From Streptomyces sp. H27-H1 (GTDB lineage: Bacteria > Actinomycetota > Actinomycetes > Streptomycetales > Streptomycetaceae), in the NCBI RefSeq assembly GCF_026627445.1, contig NZ_JAPNLJ010000030.1, positions 39,376 through 103,375 on the forward strand: 64,000 bases of DNA, given 5' to 3'. A model generated the notes under the pieces. That model ran no database searches and was not told the origin of the DNA. It worked only from the letters and a program-made list of their open reading frames with translations. Of this stretch, positions 33,178 through 40,863 are shown in pieces. Position 1 is the first letter of the stretch. The number at the start of each line of letters is the position of its first letter. A program made the position numbers and the translations under genes.

Positions 33178-35205
33178 CTACCAGGGGCTCGGCGCCGGTG
33201 GTGCGACGACCGGCGGGCGGTCGTCGCAGGTGATGGTGTTGGGGAGCTCCCAGCCGGCCAGCCAGGGGCCGGTCGTACCGCCGCCGTCGTTGCCGCCCCG
33301 GTCGACGAGGGTGAACTCCGAGCCGGTGGCAGGGAAGTTGAAGGAACCGCAGTTGTTGACGCCGACGGCTCCCACGCCCCGGGCGTCCACGTTCTCGAAG
33401 GTCGCCGAGCCGGCCGCCCGCGCGCTGACCACGGAGGTGCCGGTGCCGTCCACCCGGATGTCCTTGAAGTGGACGTTCTCGATGCGGACCTTGTCCTTCA
33501 CCGGCCAGTCGCTGACCAGCATGACCGCGTTGTAGGTGCTGTCGAGGAAGGAGTTGCCGGTGACCTGGACGTCCGCCAGGTCGATGCTGCGGTCGAGGGC
33601 GTAGAACCAGATCGCGCCGAGCCCGATGTTCCAGTTCAGTTCGTACGTGCCCGCGCGCACGGTGGTGTTGCCATCGATCCGCAGACTCCCCGTGAAGGGT
33701 TCGGCTCCGAAGCGGGAGCCGACGTGCAGGGCGCTGCCCTCGCGGACCGGGTCGGCGACGAGGTTGGCGCTGACGGTGGTGTCGGCGCCGCCGTAGATCG
33801 CGATGCCGTTGGCGAGGGTGGGGCTCTGCACGGTGTTGTGGTCGAAGGTGTTGCGGGCGTTCGTGGTCTTCTCGGCCCACATCGCGAGGCCGTCGTCGCC
33901 CGTGTTGCGGACGAAGTTGTCCTGGACGAGGGAGTCGGTGACCCCGGTGTGGAAGTTCAGGCCGTCGGCGATCTGGTCGGTGATGACGTTGCGGGTGACC
34001 TTCACGTTGCTCATCGGGCCGTCGAACCAGAGGCCGACCTTGGTGTGGTGGATGTAGAGGGAGTCGATGGTGGAGTCGCTCATCGCGCCGCCGACTCCGT
34101 TGACCTGGTCGGTGTCCACCCGTTCGCGGACGTCGCCCTCGATGGCGAAGCGGGAGAGGTGGACGCCGCGGCTGCCGCCGTCCGCGGCCTCCTTGCCGTA
34201 GAAGCCGACGCCCTTGCCCTTGACGGTGGTGTACCAGCTGCCCGCGCCGGTGACCGTGACCCCGTCCACGATGATGTGGCGGTTCACCTGGTAGGCGCCG
34301 GGCGGCAGGTAGACCGGGAGCCGGTGGCGCTTGGCGAAGGCGACGGCCCGGTCGATGGCGTCGGCGGAGTCGCGGCGGCCCGTCGGGTCGGCGCCGAAGA
34401 GGAGGGCGTTGGCGGCGGCGGTCTCCACGTGCGGGGCGCCGACGCGCTGCGAGTCGAGGAGGTCGATGACCGTCCAGGCGGCGGGGCTCCCGGCCGGGAC
34501 GGTCAGCCGGATCTTGTCGCCCGCCTGGTAGGTGCGGCCCAGGAGGAGGCGCTGCTCGTCGTACATGTGGGTGGGGCGGAACGGCTTGGCGATGACCGGG
34601 GCCGGGGTGGTGGCCGCCGGGACGCACCCGCACTCGGTGATCCACCAGTCGGGGTGCAGGAGGCCGGCCTGCGGGTCGTTGCTGAAGGGGTACTGGTTGT
34701 ACATCCAGGAGTACTGCGAGGTCAGCGTCATGGAGCGGCGGTTCTTGCCGTTCGCGGTGACGTCGAGCGGGGCGGTGATGCCGCCGCCGGCCGGGGCGTC
34801 GGGGAGGCTATAGCGGACGGTGAGCGCGTCGGCCGCCGCGGGCAGGGTGAACTCCACGTACTGGCCGGGTGCCAGCTTGACCGCCTTGCGGCCGGAGGCC
34901 TCGGCGGGCAGCGAGTACGCGGTGCGGTCGGGGCCGATGAGCGTGCCGGAGGTGACGGCGTTCTCCGCCTCCTGTTCGGCGAAGTCCACGCGGGCGCCGC
35001 GGCCCTCGGCCAGTGCGGGGTCGAGGGCGGCCCGGGTGACGGCCGTGGCTGCCGCGCGGTCCTCGCCGGCAGGCCGGGCTTGGGCCGCGCCCGCACCCAG
35101 GGCGCCGAGACCGAGGGCGGACGCGGTGAACGCCGCCAGCACGGTGGCGGCCCGCGCGGGGACGGCTCTTCTTGCGGCTCTTATTGCGGCTTTTCTTGGG
35201 GGCAT
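33178..35205 (-). CDS. secreted right-handed beta-helix glycoside hydrolase, probable GH87-like alpha-1,3-glucanase
   Basis: 675 aa. N-terminal basic signal peptide (ATVLAAFTASALGLGALGAG, cleavage near AQA), a CBM6/35-like jelly-roll with the region about 80-240 (EQEAENAVTSG, LPAAADALTVRYSLPDAP, YNQYPFSNDPQAGLLHPDWW, ITECGCVPAA), and a pectate-lyase-like parallel beta-helix from about 260 (TGRRDSADAIDRAVAF, LPPGAYQV). Acidic residues in NTGDDGLAMWAE and GLNFHTGV match the active-site position of GH87/mycodextranase proteins. I infer digestion of fungal alpha-glucan; another polysaccharide is possible. ATG 35205 is preferred over GTG 35229. Convergent with the exporter gene. Confidence 0.8.
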   Translation of the reverse strand: MPPRKAAIRAARRAVPARAATVLAAFTASALGLGALGAGAAQARPAGEDRAAATAVTRAALDPALAEGRGARVDFAEQEAENAVTSGTLIGPDRTAYSLPAEASGRKAVKLAPGQYVEFTLPAAADALTVRYSLPDAPAGGGITAPLDVTANGKNRRSMTLTSQYSWMYNQYPFSNDPQAGLLHPDWWITECGCVPAATTPAPVIAKPFRPTHMYDEQRLLLGRTYQAGDKIRLTVPAGSPAAWTVIDLLDSQRVGAPHVETAAANALLFGADPTGRRDSADAIDRAVAFAKRHRLPVYLPPGAYQVNRHIIVDGVTVTGAGSWYTTVKGKGVGFYGKEAADGGSRGVHLSRFAIEGDVRERVDTDQVNGVGGAMSDSTIDSLYIHHTKVGLWFDGPMSNVKVTRNVITDQIADGLNFHTGVTDSLVQDNFVRNTGDDGLAMWAEKTTNARNTFDHNTVQSPTLANGIAIYGGADTTVSANLVADPVREGSALHVGSRFGAEPFTGSLRIDGNTTVRAGTYELNWNIGLGAIWFYALDRSIDLADVQVTGNSFLDSTYNAVMLVSDWPVKDKVRIENVHFKDIRVDGTGTSVVSARAAGSATFENVDARGVGAVGVNNCGSFNFPATGSEFTLVDRGGNDGGGTTGPWLAGWELPNTITCDDRPPVVAPPAPSPW

Positions 35206-35250
35206 GGCCGGGACAGTAGGACCCCGCACGCAAACACAGCAAGACTCGTG

Positions 35251-35263
35251 CAGAAATCTTCTG
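35251..35263. promoter_or_regulatory. dyad CAGAA-ATC-TTCTG in the divergent control region
   Basis: Perfect 5-3-5 inverted repeat in an AT-rich stretch (35240-35300) between the glycanase gene and the DUF6629-like membrane gene. Possible operator; regulator unknown. Confidence 0.4.
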
Positions 35264-35343
35264 TGTTCTGTCGAATTTTTCCAGACTTTCGTGGTGTGGC
35301 AGACGTCCGCACCTCGGATTTACCGTGAGATCGGGAGGGCGTC

Positions 35344-36000
35344 ATGTGCTGGAGCGCGACGGCCGATCTGACGGCGGGCACGGTCATCACCGCCATCGGG
35401 ATCGCCTGCCTGGCCCGGACCCGACGCGCCCGGGACCTGCCCGTTGCCGCGCTCCCGCTGATCCTGGGCGCGCACCAGCTGATCGAAGCCGCTGCCTGGC
35501 ACTCCGGAGCGGGCTGCGGCCCGGCCTCCACCGTCTGGGCGGCGATCACCCTTCCGCTGCTGCCGGTGTGGGTGTCGCTCGGGGTGCTGCTCGCCGCCGC
35601 GCCCGAGCTCAGAACCCGTCTGTACTGGCCGGCCGCCGCCGGACTCGCCACCGGCGCGTACCTCTCGTACTGCCTGGCGACCCGCCCGGTGACCGCCGAG
35701 ATCCGCGGCCACGTCCTCGGATACGGCGTGAACGTCCCGTGGATGCCCCTGGCCCTCGCCGGCTACCTGTTCGCCACGATCGGCGCCCTGCTCATCTCCG
35801 GGGACCGCCTGCTGCGCCTCCTGGGCCTCCTCATGAGCGCCGGGGCCCTGGCCTGCGCTGCTCTCTGGAGGCTCGAGTTCGCTTCCACCTGGTGCGCCTT
35901 CGCGGCGGCCGCATCGACGCTGATCCTGGTCTGGACCGGCGACCGTGCGCGTTCCCCTTGTGTACACGAGATCGCCGGCCGGGGTGCGCCGAACCTGTAA
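35344..36000 (+). CDS. seven-TM membrane protein (DUF6629-like)
   Basis: 218 aa, almost entirely hydrophobic with about seven helices: MCWSATADLTAGTVITAIGIACLAR at the N-terminus, GAHQLIEAAAWHSG, LPLLPVWVSLGVLLAA, LALAGYLFATIGALL, ending with a short basic tail. The opening MCWSATAD and the HQLIEAAAW helix are characteristic of an uncharacterised actinobacterial membrane family. Function unknown. Divergent from the glycanase. Confidence 0.75.
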   Translation: MCWSATADLTAGTVITAIGIACLARTRRARDLPVAALPLILGAHQLIEAAAWHSGAGCGPASTVWAAITLPLLPVWVSLGVLLAAAPELRTRLYWPAAAGLATGAYLSYCLATRPVTAEIRGHVLGYGVNVPWMPLALAGYLFATIGALLISGDRLLRLLGLLMSAGALACAALWRLEFASTWCAFAAAASTLILVWTGDRARSPCVHEIAGRGAPNL

Positions 36001-36368
36001 CGCCGGCCCGGGTGGCGAACAGAAGCACCTGCCGAAGGTAAAAAGATTTGGCCGCCGACCACGGGCCCACCTTGCGGTTTGTCGCTTTTCGGCCTCGGGG
36101 CCCGTGGGATGCAGCCACGACGGAGTGGCTGGGTGCGCCAAGGCCTCCACCGGCTCCGGACGAGGCGGCCTCCCGTAACGCGTTCGACTTCCGACGTGGT
36201 GGATTCGACCGCGCGCACCCCGCCGCCCGGCCCCTCCCGCAAGGGCGCGCGCGTCACTCAGGGGCCACCGGCCATCCACAGCCGGCCGTCGTTCCCAGCG
36301 TCCGATGGGACTTTCAACGCCCTTGCGCGGACCAAGGATTGAGGCCGTCCACGGCGGCAACTCGCGAA
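36001..36368. other. non-coding interval upstream of the cholesterol oxidase control region
   Basis: No gene-like frame with consistent third-position GC bias, no RNA gene seen. Composition is more balanced than the surrounding coding DNA. Confidence 0.5.
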
Positions 36369-36386
36369 AGATACCTCGACGTATCT
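36369..36386. promoter_or_regulatory. dyad AGATAC-N6-GTATCT upstream of choA
   Basis: Perfect 6-6-6 inverted repeat 65-82 bp before the cholesterol oxidase ATG, TetR-operator-like in form. Regulator unknown. Confidence 0.45.
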
Positions 36387-36410
36387 AGTGACTTCGCAAG
36401 CACTCGGCAG

Positions 36411-36424
36411 TAGAACTCGTTCTC
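36411..36424. promoter_or_regulatory. KstR-like operator at the choA promoter
   Basis: TAGAACTCGTTCTC fits the mycobacterial/rhodococcal sterol repressor consensus TNNAACNNGTTNNA except for the last base. It lies 27 bp before the cholesterol oxidase ATG, next to a TAGAGT box (36433-36438), where a repressor would block transcription. Confidence 0.6.
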
Positions 36425-36450
36425 ATTCCGCCTAGAGTGAGGAAGCTCAC

Positions 36451-38106
36451 ATGAGCGACAAAGGCCTGCACAAAGCGAGCCAGAACGGCGTATCGCGTCG
36501 AGGGTTCCTCGGTAGAACTGGTTCCATTCTGGGTGCGATGGCCCTCGCGGGTCAGATCGCCCCGTCTCAGGCCCAGGCCGCCACGGCCGGCGCGGCCGCC
36601 GCCGGCCCCATCGACAACGGAGCACACGTACCGGCCCTCGTGATCGGTACCGGGTACGGCGGCTCCGTCGCGGCCCTGCGGCTCGCCCAGGCCGGGGTCG
36701 ACGTCCACATGATCGAAATGGGCATGGCCTGGGACACCCCCGGCTCGGACGGCAAGATCTTCTGTAACACGACCACCCCGGACTACCGCGCCTACTGGCT
36801 CCGCACCAAGACCAAGGCGCCGCTGAGCAACTTCCTGGGCTTCCCCATCGACAAGGCGGTCCCGCGCTACACCGGCATCCTGGACGCCGAGGAGATGGGC
36901 GGGATCATCGTCTACCAGGGCCGCGGCGTCGGGGGCGGCTCCCTGGTCAACGGCGGTATGGCGGTCACTCCGAAGCGCGAGAACTTCGGCGCCGTCCTGC
37001 CGACCGTCAACGTGGACGAGATGTACAACACCTACTATCCGCGTGCCAACGCGGGCCTGGGCGTCGGCCTGATCGACCCGGCCTGGTTCGACACCGTCGA
37101 CTGCTACCAGTTCGCCCGGGTGGGCCGCAAGCACGCCCAGCGCGCCGGATTCCCCTTCGTCTTCGTCCCGGACGTATACGACTGGGACTACATGAAGCAG
37201 GAGTCGGCCGGGACCGTCCCCAAGTCCGCCGTCGCCGGTGAGATCCTCTACGGCAACAACGCCGGCAAGAAGTCCCTCCAGCAGACCTACATCGCCCAGG
37301 CGAAGGCCACCGGCAAGGTCACCATCTCCCCCCAGCACAAGGTCACCTCGGTCTCCCAGGCCGCCGCCGGCGGGTACACGGTCGTCATCGACCAGATCAA
37401 CACCACGGGCGACACGATCGGGACCAAGACCGTCCGCGCGGACAAGGTGTTCTTCGCGGCCGGCAGCGTCGGCACCAGCAAGCTGCTCGTCCGGCTCAAG
37501 GCCACCGGAGCGCTGCCCAACCTGAACGGCGAGGTCGGCAAGGGCTGGGGCGACAACGGCAACGTCATGTGCGGCCGGGCCAACCACATGTGGGACGCGA
37601 CCGGCAAGGTGCAGGCGTCCATCCCCTGCGGAGGCATCGACAACTGGGGCGCGGGCGGTGCGTTCGCCGAGGTGGCGCCGCTGCCGACCGGCATCGAGAC
37701 GTACGCCTCGTTCTACCTGTCGATCACCAAGAACCCGAACCGCGCGGAGTTCACCTACGACGCCGCGTCGGGTTCGGTCAAGTTGAACTGGCAGACGGCG
37801 TGGAAGCAGCCGTCGATCGACATGGCGAAGACCATCTTCGACAAGATCAACAAGACGGAGGGGACGATCTACCGGACCGACCTCTTCGGCACCAACAAGA
37901 TCTGGGGCGACCACCTCACCTACCACCCCCTCGGCGGCGCGGTCCTGGGCAAGGCCACCGACAACTACGGCCGCCTGCACGGCTACACCGGCCTGTACGT
38001 CATCGACGGCGCACTGATCCCCGGCAACACCAGCGTCAACCCGTTCGTCACCATCACGGCGCTCGCCGAGCGCAACATCGAGAAGATCATCGCCACCGAC
38101 CTGTAG
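36451..38106 (+). CDS. choA: secreted cholesterol oxidase (GMC type)
   Basis: Oxidises cholesterol to cholest-4-en-3-one with FAD and O2. 551 aa, the normal length. Tat signal SRRGFLGRTGSILGAMALAG; FAD-binding ALVIGTGYGGSVAALRLAQAG; GRGVGGGSLVNGGMAV. Catalytic residues of the Streptomyces enzyme are visible: Glu in FAEVAPLPTG, His492 in TYHPLGGAV and Asn530 in NTSVNPF, with the same 38-residue spacing as His447/Asn485 of the characterised enzyme. GAGGAAG precedes the ATG. No choP P450 gene lies upstream. Probably controlled through the KstR-like box; roles in sterol use or polyene producer biology are known for the family. Confidence 0.96.
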   Translation: MSDKGLHKASQNGVSRRGFLGRTGSILGAMALAGQIAPSQAQAATAGAAAAGPIDNGAHVPALVIGTGYGGSVAALRLAQAGVDVHMIEMGMAWDTPGSDGKIFCNTTTPDYRAYWLRTKTKAPLSNFLGFPIDKAVPRYTGILDAEEMGGIIVYQGRGVGGGSLVNGGMAVTPKRENFGAVLPTVNVDEMYNTYYPRANAGLGVGLIDPAWFDTVDCYQFARVGRKHAQRAGFPFVFVPDVYDWDYMKQESAGTVPKSAVAGEILYGNNAGKKSLQQTYIAQAKATGKVTISPQHKVTSVSQAAAGGYTVVIDQINTTGDTIGTKTVRADKVFFAAGSVGTSKLLVRLKATGALPNLNGEVGKGWGDNGNVMCGRANHMWDATGKVQASIPCGGIDNWGAGGAFAEVAPLPTGIETYASFYLSITKNPNRAEFTYDAASGSVKLNWQTAWKQPSIDMAKTIFDKINKTEGTIYRTDLFGTNKIWGDHLTYHPLGGAVLGKATDNYGRLHGYTGLYVIDGALIPGNTSVNPFVTITALAERNIEKIIATDL

Positions 38107-38127
38107 GGGCGGCGGACAGCACGAAGA

Positions 38128-38158
38128 CCGGGGCGGTCGGATTCTCCGACGGCCCCGG
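38128..38158. terminator. bidirectional terminator hairpin between choA and the CMD gene
   Basis: Arms 38128-38141 and 38145-38158 (CCGGGGCGGTCGGA and TCCGACGGCCCCGG) pair with one mismatch around TTC, between two converging genes. Confidence 0.75.
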
Positions 38159-38175
38159 ACCCGTGTGCGCCGCGC

Positions 38176-38655
38176 TCAGTGGCCCGGCAGCACGCAGACA
38201 CTGTCGAGTCCGAGCACGTGGTTGAGCCGGCCGAAGGCCAGCCAGGACCCGATGCTCATCGTCAGCTCCACGATCTCCACCTGGCTGTAGCGCGCCGTCA
38301 TCCGCTCCCAGAACTCCTCGTCCAGGCCGTGGTGGTCCTCGCAGTACCGCTCCGCGTACTCCGCTGCCAGCCGGGTGCGCTCGTCGAACCGGTCCGTGGT
38401 GCGCCAGTCGGTGACGGCCTCGGGGAACTCGTTCTCGACCTTCTCCCCGTCCCGGTCCGTCCGCCAGTCCAGGCAGAAGACGCAGCCGTTGATCTGCGCG
38501 ACGCGCAGCCGCGCCGCTTCGAACTCCCGCAGCCCCAGGGTGGTGTGGGCGTAGACCGACAGCGAGAAGTTGGCGGCGGCCATCCCGATGCCGGGTACCA
38601 GATCGCCCCACACGTACTCGATGGGGTGCTGGCCTTCGGGTACGTCGATCCTCAT
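38176..38655 (-). CDS. carboxymuconolactone decarboxylase (CMD)/AhpD-like family protein
   Basis: 159 aa. The redox motif CVFC lies in RLRVAQINGCVFCLDWRT, followed by the TDRFDERTRLAAEYAERYCED helix and ELTMSIGSWLAFGRLNHVLGLD, all typical of the CMD/AhpD fold. It is therefore probably a thiol-dependent peroxidase/reductase-type protein rather than a true decarboxylase. Its ATG overlaps the stop of the upstream dehydrogenase gene (38652-38655), implying coupled synthesis and probably a shared pathway. Converges on choA. Confidence 0.85.
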   Translation of the reverse strand: MRIDVPEGQHPIEYVWGDLVPGIGMAAANFSLSVYAHTTLGLREFEAARLRVAQINGCVFCLDWRTDRDGEKVENEFPEAVTDWRTTDRFDERTRLAAEYAERYCEDHHGLDEEFWERMTARYSQVEIVELTMSIGSWLAFGRLNHVLGLDSVCVLPGH

Positions 38656-39734
38656 GACAGTTTCCTTCCGAGTTTGCCGACGGCGGGGCGCAGGGGGACG
38701 TCCAGGGCGTCATAGAGCCCCGGTTCTGCCTCCACCAGCCAGTCGATGGCTCCTACGAGGCGTCCGACGGCGGTGGCGTTGCCTCCGGCGGAGCGGTTCT
38801 CGCCCTCGTCGGTGGCCTCGATGGTGACCTCGATGTGCGGGCGGCCCTCGATGATGACCCGGTGGGCGCCGTCGCCGCCGTCGGGCGGGGTCGGCCAGTC
38901 GGGGGCGCAGGAGGCGTGGATGCGGGTGACGTGCTCGATGACGATGCGGGCTTCGCCCTCGACCATCCCCTGCACCTCGAAGCGGATGGCGCCCTGGGTG
39001 CCTCCCTCGAACTCCCCCATCGTGCGTGTGGTGACGGTGGTGTCGAGGGCGCGGCGCTCCACGGTCTCGCGGATGTCCTCGAGTTCGACGCCCAGGGCGC
39101 GGGCCATCATCCGGATCTGCCCGCCCCACACCATGCTCGGGATCGACGGCATGAGCATCATCGGCTCGAAGTCCATGGGCTGGCCCATGCCGATCAGCAG
39201 GCGGACCGAGTCGGGCTGGTCGTAGGTGGAGTAGTCGAAGATCTCCTGGCAGCGGATCACGTCGATCCGGGTGCCCAGCCCGCTGAGCAGCAGCGGGAGC
39301 ACGTCGTTGCCCCAGCCGGGGTCGACGCCGGAGGCGAAGAGCGAACCGCCGCCCTCCGCGACGGCGGCGGTCACCGGGTCGAGGAACTCCGGTGGCGCGC
39401 TGCGGTAGTCGTAGAGCGGATAGAGGGCGGGGCTCACGACGACGGCCCCGGCGCGGATCGCCCGGGAGATGTCGGCGAGCGCGTCGTCGGGGCGGATGTC
39501 GCCCGACGCCGCGTAGACGACTGCCTGTGGACGGGCCGCGAGGACCGCCTCGATGTCGTCGGTGGCCGCGACCCCCACTTCGTAGTCGAGTTCGCCGAGT
39601 TCACCGGCGTCGCGGCCGACCTTCTGCGGATTGTGGACGATGACGGCGGTGAGCCTCAGCGCCGGATGGGCCTCTACGGCACGGATGGCCAAACGGCCGA
39701 CGTTGCCGGTACCCCAGACAACCGTGGAAATCAT
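38652..39734 (-). CDS. NAD(P)-dependent amine/amino-acid dehydrogenase-like protein (DapB-fold)
   Basis: 360 aa. The Rossmann start VVWGTGNVGRLAIRAVEAHP and GRDAGEL..DIEAVLAARPQAVVYAA match the dihydrodipicolinate-reductase-like N-terminus; the middle and C-terminal parts (YPLYDYRSAPPEF, ASGVDPGWGNDVLPLLLSG, IRCQEIFDYSTYDQPD) match the 2,4-diaminopentanoate-dehydrogenase-type family common in mycobacteria and Streptomyces. The substrate is unknown; mycobacterial members occur among lipid and sterol genes. It forms a two-gene operon with the CMD protein. Start ATG 39734. Confidence 0.85.
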   Translation of the reverse strand: MISTVVWGTGNVGRLAIRAVEAHPALRLTAVIVHNPQKVGRDAGELGELDYEVGVAATDDIEAVLAARPQAVVYAASGDIRPDDALADISRAIRAGAVVVSPALYPLYDYRSAPPEFLDPVTAAVAEGGGSLFASGVDPGWGNDVLPLLLSGLGTRIDVIRCQEIFDYSTYDQPDSVRLLIGMGQPMDFEPMMLMPSIPSMVWGGQIRMMARALGVELEDIRETVERRALDTTVTTRTMGEFEGGTQGAIRFEVQGMVEGEARIVIEHVTRIHASCAPDWPTPPDGGDGAHRVIIEGRPHIEVTIEATDEGENRSAGGNATAVGRLVGAIDWLVEAEPGLYDALDVPLRPAVGKLGRKLS

Positions 39735-39754
39735 GCGCGGAGGGTAACTTCAGG

Positions 39755-39764
39755 ACCTGTAGGT
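39755..39764. promoter_or_regulatory. short palindrome ACCTGTAGGT upstream of the reductase/CMD operon
   Basis: Ten-base inverted repeat 21-30 bp before the dehydrogenase ATG, within a less GC-rich stretch. Could be an operator; short and unverified. Confidence 0.3.
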
Positions 39765-39848
39765 TCCTAGAGCCGTGTACGGAAATTCCGGCCCGCTGTC
39801 ACTGCTTTTGCGGCACGATCCGCCTCGCTGGTTTCGCTTCACTCGTTT

Positions 39849-39890
39849 CGCGTCACCGCCCCCGCGTCACCGCTCCCGCGTCACTGGTTC
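39849..39890. repeat. three 14-bp tandem repeats across a stop codon
   Basis: Units at 39849, 39863 and 39877 start CGCGTCAC and are near-identical; the third holds the TGA (minus strand, 39881-39883) of the DUF6126-like gene. Confidence 0.7.
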
Positions 39891-40099
39891 TCTGCGCCCA
39901 GGACGAAGAGCAGGTACACGAAGAAGGCGAAGAGGTGGCCTACGAACAAGTAGGCGACGAGCCGGATGATCAGACCGCGCGGGAATTTCGACTCGATGCG
40001 CCGTACAACGGTCGGAGCTGGCTGTGCCCGGAGCTGTGACTCGGGCTCCGACCGGGGCTGCGACTGGGGCTGCGACTTCGGCTGCTGCGTCTGGGGCAT
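39881..40099 (-). CDS. small single-TM membrane protein (DUF6126-like)
   Basis: 72 aa. Residues 1-30 are Gln/Ser/Pro-rich and disordered; a basic stretch (VVRRIESKFPRG) precedes one TM helix (LIIRLVAYLFVGHLFAFFVYLLFVLG). Small proteins of this sort are found next to XRE-cupin regulators in Streptomyces and the pair is likely co-transcribed: it starts 18 bp after the regulator stop. Function unknown. Easily missed because of its size. Confidence 0.75.
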   Translation of the reverse strand: MPQTQQPKSQPQSQPRSEPESQLRAQPAPTVVRRIESKFPRGLIIRLVAYLFVGHLFAFFVYLLFVLGAENQ

Positions 40100-40116
40100 G
40101 GCGTACGGCTCCTCGC

Positions 40117-40797
40117 CTATCGGTGGTGTGTGGTCGTGCCGGTGCCGCCGCCGAGGCACAGGCCGGCGAGGCTGCTCTGCAGCAGGGTGTGGACGAACAG
40201 CAGCTCCGCCCCGGCGGCCGAGGCCGCGCCGATCCTGTGCGCGGTGAGCGAGTCGAAGTGGGCGCTGTCCCCGGGCTCCAGGAGGTACTCGCTCTCCCCC
40301 AGGTGCAGCCGCAGCCGCCCCCGGAGCACGTGCAGCCACTCCTCCCCGGGGTGGACCCGGACCAGCTCGCCCTGGCTGCGGCCGTGTGGGACGTGCACGC
40401 GCAGCGCCTGCATCCCGCGGCCGGATCCGCCGGCCTGCCAGTACGTCCAGCCGTCGGCCTCGCGGGCGCCCGGACCACCGGCCCGTACGATGGGATCGGC
40501 GACGGCCGGGGTCTCCCCGAGCAGCTCCGAGACCGTCGTACCGTAGGTGCGGGCGAGTCCGAGCAGCAGCGGCAGCGAGGGCTGGCGCCGGCCGGTCTCC
40601 AGCCGTGACAGGTGCGCCGGCGAGAGCCGCGCCCGGGCGGCGGCAGCCTCCAGGGTGAGCCCCGCCCGGCGGCGCAGGTCGCGCAGCTGCGGGGCCACGG
40701 TGGGCAGCTCGGCCTCGTGGGCGAGGTCGCCGGGGCTGCTGGGGCCCGGGTACGGGTCGGCCGCTTCGCCGGGGCCGGGGGCAGGACCGGTTGTCAT
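40117..40797 (-). CDS. XRE family regulator with C-terminal cupin sensor
   Basis: 226 aa. HTH: LRDLRRRAGLTLEAAAARAR and SPAHLSRLETGRRQPSLPLL; linker; cupin barrel: HGRSQGELVRVHPGEEWLHV and LRGRLRLHLGESEYLLEPGD, then HFDSLTAHRIGAAS. The E/H positions for metal are partly kept. PuuR/SutR-like proteins of this design sense small amines or sulfur compounds. The preceding 65 bp contain a perfect 9-3-9 palindrome and a second shorter site, likely autoregulatory. Operon with the small membrane protein downstream. Confidence 0.88.
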   Translation of the reverse strand: MTTGPAPGPGEAADPYPGPSSPGDLAHEAELPTVAPQLRDLRRRAGLTLEAAAARARLSPAHLSRLETGRRQPSLPLLLGLARTYGTTVSELLGETPAVADPIVRAGGPGAREADGWTYWQAGGSGRGMQALRVHVPHGRSQGELVRVHPGEEWLHVLRGRLRLHLGESEYLLEPGDSAHFDSLTAHRIGAASAAGAELLFVHTLLQSSLAGLCLGGGTGTTTHHR

Positions 40798-40822
40798 GCC
40801 CCGATTGAGCCAGATTCTTACC

Positions 40823-40831
40823 TGCCTGGCA
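40823..40831. promoter_or_regulatory. secondary TGCCTGGCA half-operator
   Basis: Nine-base palindrome sharing the TGCC/GGCA core of the stronger site at 40836-40856; sits in the XRE-cupin promoter. Confidence 0.4.
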
Positions 40832-40835
40832 ATCC

Positions 40836-40856
40836 GCTTTGCCTCTGAGGCAAAGC
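40836..40856. promoter_or_regulatory. operator-like palindrome GCTTTGCCT-CTG-AGGCAAAGC
   Basis: Perfect 9-3-9 inverted repeat 39 bp before the XRE-cupin ATG and only 8 bp beyond the stop of the DNA ligase gene. Probable binding site of the XRE-cupin regulator; could also act as a hairpin ending ligase transcripts. Confidence 0.65.
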
Positions 40857-40863
40857 CAGCCGT

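Noticed and set aside
31732..35328. Open plus-strand frame of about 1,200 codons
   Set aside because: Shadow of the DHA2 exporter in another frame and of the antisense glycanase gene; no recognisable motif.
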